A stretch of 6,204 bases of DNA from contig CANGNU010000063.1 of assembly GCA_947455365.1 (NCBI GenBank), positions 1-6,204 of the forward strand, given 5' to 3'. The DNA comes from Rickettsiales bacterium (GTDB lineage Bacteria > Pseudomonadota > Alphaproteobacteria > Rickettsiales > UBA1997). Under the pieces are notes generated by a model. The model was not told the origin of the DNA and searched no databases. It saw nothing but the letters and a program-made list of their open reading frames with translations. The stretch's first letter is position 1. Every line of letters begins with the position of its first letter. Both the position numbers and the translations under genes were made by a program. This document shows positions 5,090 through 6,204 of the stretch, one piece after another.

Positions 5090-6204
5090 CTAAACTAAAC
5101 TCAATTTATGGAGAAATTCTTTTATCATTGCAAATACTTCTTCTTTTCTTTCACCATTAATAATTACATGGTTAGAAAAATTTGGCTCAAACAGCATTTT
5201 ATTGCTTGATTGAATTTTATCGTAAATTAATTTTCCTGAAGTTGGATCGACCACAGGGTCTTGCATTGCTTGAATTACCAAGCTTGGTACCGAAATTTGC
5301 GGCAAAATTTCATGACATTGATGCATAAGTTTTTCTAATTGTTCAACGCCTTTTAAATAGTTGCGACTGTAGTTAAAAGCTGGATATTCTGGCGTATCGT
5401 CGACATATTCAAATTGACCTTTTTCAATGTGAAGTTTTTCAAGCATTTCATTCCAAATGTTAATGCCAGCAACCATTCGCGCTCTAATATCCTTCAACTT
5501 TAATGCGGCGTTAATTGAAACAATTGCCGCCAGACCATTTTTTTTATTTGCCGCCGAAACAAGGCCTAAAAGCCCGCCAGTAGAGAAACCAACAATAATT
5601 ACCTTTGAGCAAACTATGCGCAATAAAGCATAACCGCGCTGCAAAGAGTCGTACCAATCATGCCAAGAAATATCTTTCATATTAATTGGCGAAGTGCCGT
5701 GGCCCTTAAGACGAACCGCATAAACTTTAAAGCCAAAGCCGTTGAAAAACTTTGTCAAAGCAGCAACTTCTTGCGGCGAAGATTTGTAACCGTGGCAAAT
5801 TAAAATGCCAATCTTGCGAATTTTTGGTGAAGTTTTTATCTGCGCATCTAGCAAAAACGGCATTCCAACCGATTTATCTTTAGAAAATTCTTTATTAAAA
5901 TAAATTTGGTAATCGCTGTCGTAAATTTCACGATCAATTTTTTTCAACTCTTCAAAAACATGTTGGCGCAGCTCTTCAACTGGGGTTTTGCAATTGCGTT
6001 TAACAATATTGTCAGCAATTTCAAGCAGTGAAAATTCATTAGCAATTACGCGTAATGGATTTTCTAATCGCACCGTGTGGAAATCGTAATTTTTTTGTAA
6101 ATAAAGTTTATTGATTCTAATTAAATTGCCGCCCAATTCTTCAATTTCACCAATTTTTTTAGCTAGTTGAAACGCGCTGTCAAAGGCTTGGTGCGGTTCA
6201 TCAA
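5090..6204 (-). CDS. Alpha/beta hydrolase, carboxylesterase/lysophospholipase-like, with unidentified N-terminal region (5' end cut by the window edge)
   Basis: The C-terminal ~255 residues are a serine hydrolase resembling Est30-type carboxylesterases and monoacylglycerol lipases, so an ester or lipid substrate is likely but unknown. Visible landmarks are the oxyanion-side ICHGYKSSPQE, then RLKGHGTSP and WHDWYDS. The nucleophile elbow GFSTGG has its serine codon at 5584-5582. The probable acid is the first Asp of MQDPVVDP and the base is the His of SNHVI near the C-terminus, completing the triad. The frame stays open to the right edge with 370 complete codons in view; a TTG at 6136-6134 could be read as a start, but in-frame sequence upstream (DEPHQAFDSAFQLAKK) continues without a stop, so the gene probably starts outside. 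About 125 visible residues before the hydrolase core, including RLENPLRVIANE, belong to no domain I can name. No signal peptide is visible in the part present. The TAG stop lies 17 bases before virB10. Confidence 0.85.
   Translation of the reverse strand, partial: DEPHQAFDSAFQLAKKIGEIEELGGNLIRINKLYLQKNYDFHTVRLENPLRVIANEFSLLEIADNIVKRNCKTPVEELRQHVFEELKKIDREIYDSDYQIYFNKEFSKDKSVGMPFLLDAQIKTSPKIRKIGILICHGYKSSPQEVAALTKFFNGFGFKVYAVRLKGHGTSPINMKDISWHDWYDSLQRGYALLRIVCSKVIIVGFSTGGLLGLVSAANKKNGLAAIVSINAALKLKDIRARMVAGINIWNEMLEKLHIEKGQFEYVDDTPEYPAFNYSRNYLKGVEQLEKLMHQCHEILPQISVPSLVIQAMQDPVVDPTSGKLIYDKIQSSNKMLFEPNFSNHVIINGERKEEVFAMIKEFLHKLSLV

Larger units (their letters stand above)
524..6204 (-). other. 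Probable operon: hydrolase, virB10, PPSR, response regulator, galU (possibly into fabD)
   Basis: Five consecutive minus-strand genes are separated by 17, 1, 8 and 10 bases, leaving no room for internal terminators between them. The PPSR start follows the preceding stop by a single base. Promoters internal to coding sequence cannot be excluded. The promoter of the unit must lie to the right of the window. The unit either ends at the inverted repeat after galU or continues into fabD. Cotranscription is inferred from spacing only. Confidence 0.65.

Noticed and set aside
5078..5090. Odd palindrome gaattttaaattc between the hydrolase and virB10
   Set aside because: The arms are only six bases, AT-only apart from the ends, and could arise by chance at this composition. 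No second copy was noticed.
6134..6136. TTG as the start codon of the alpha/beta hydrolase
   Set aside because: The same frame continues to the window edge without a stop and with ordinary protein-like sequence, so the true start is most likely outside the window.

Overview
The window is AT-rich and almost entirely coding. All six genes lie on the minus strand, so transcription runs right to left. In transcription order they are: a 5'-truncated alpha/beta hydrolase (right edge), a VirB10-type type IV secretion protein, a pyruvate phosphate dikinase regulatory protein (PPSR, DUF299), an NtrC-type response regulator, galU, and a 3'-truncated fabD (left edge). The gaps are 17, 1, 8, 10 and 62 bases, so at least the first five genes look like one operon. 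Four of the stop codons are TAA and the hydrolase ends in TAG. Shine-Dalgarno sequences are weak or absent.

The protein sequences suggest an alphaproteobacterium. PPSR has the GVSRTSKSPTS P-loop and flanking sequence I associate with the alphaproteobacterial branch, and the response regulator follows a Rhodospirillales-like receiver-AAA-Fis layout. AT-rich DNA, a compact gene layout, a P-type T4SS component and a regulator that appears to have lost its sigma-54 functions together fit a reduced, possibly host-associated lineage (Rickettsiales- or Holosporales-like). That placement is inference and rests on no database search.

Functionally the cluster mixes envelope and lipid metabolism (FabD for fatty acid synthesis, GalU for UDP-glucose, and a carboxylesterase-like hydrolase), control of PEP/pyruvate interconversion (PPSR), a transcriptional regulator, and one outer-membrane-core secretion gene without its usual virB partners. 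No tRNA, rRNA, insertion sequence, CRISPR array or prophage gene was seen.

The most interesting item is the response regulator. Its receiver and Fis helix-turn-helix look intact, but the central AAA+ domain has lost the GAFTGA sigma-54 loop, both Walker B acidic residues, the glutamate-switch Asn, the sensor I Asn and one arginine finger. It is probably a sigma-54-independent, phosphorylation-controlled DNA-binding protein. Next are the isolated virB10, with a Ser/Thr/Asn-rich insertion where the outer-membrane antenna should be, and the unidentified N-terminal region of the hydrolase. I do not see a wholly new multi-gene system here.
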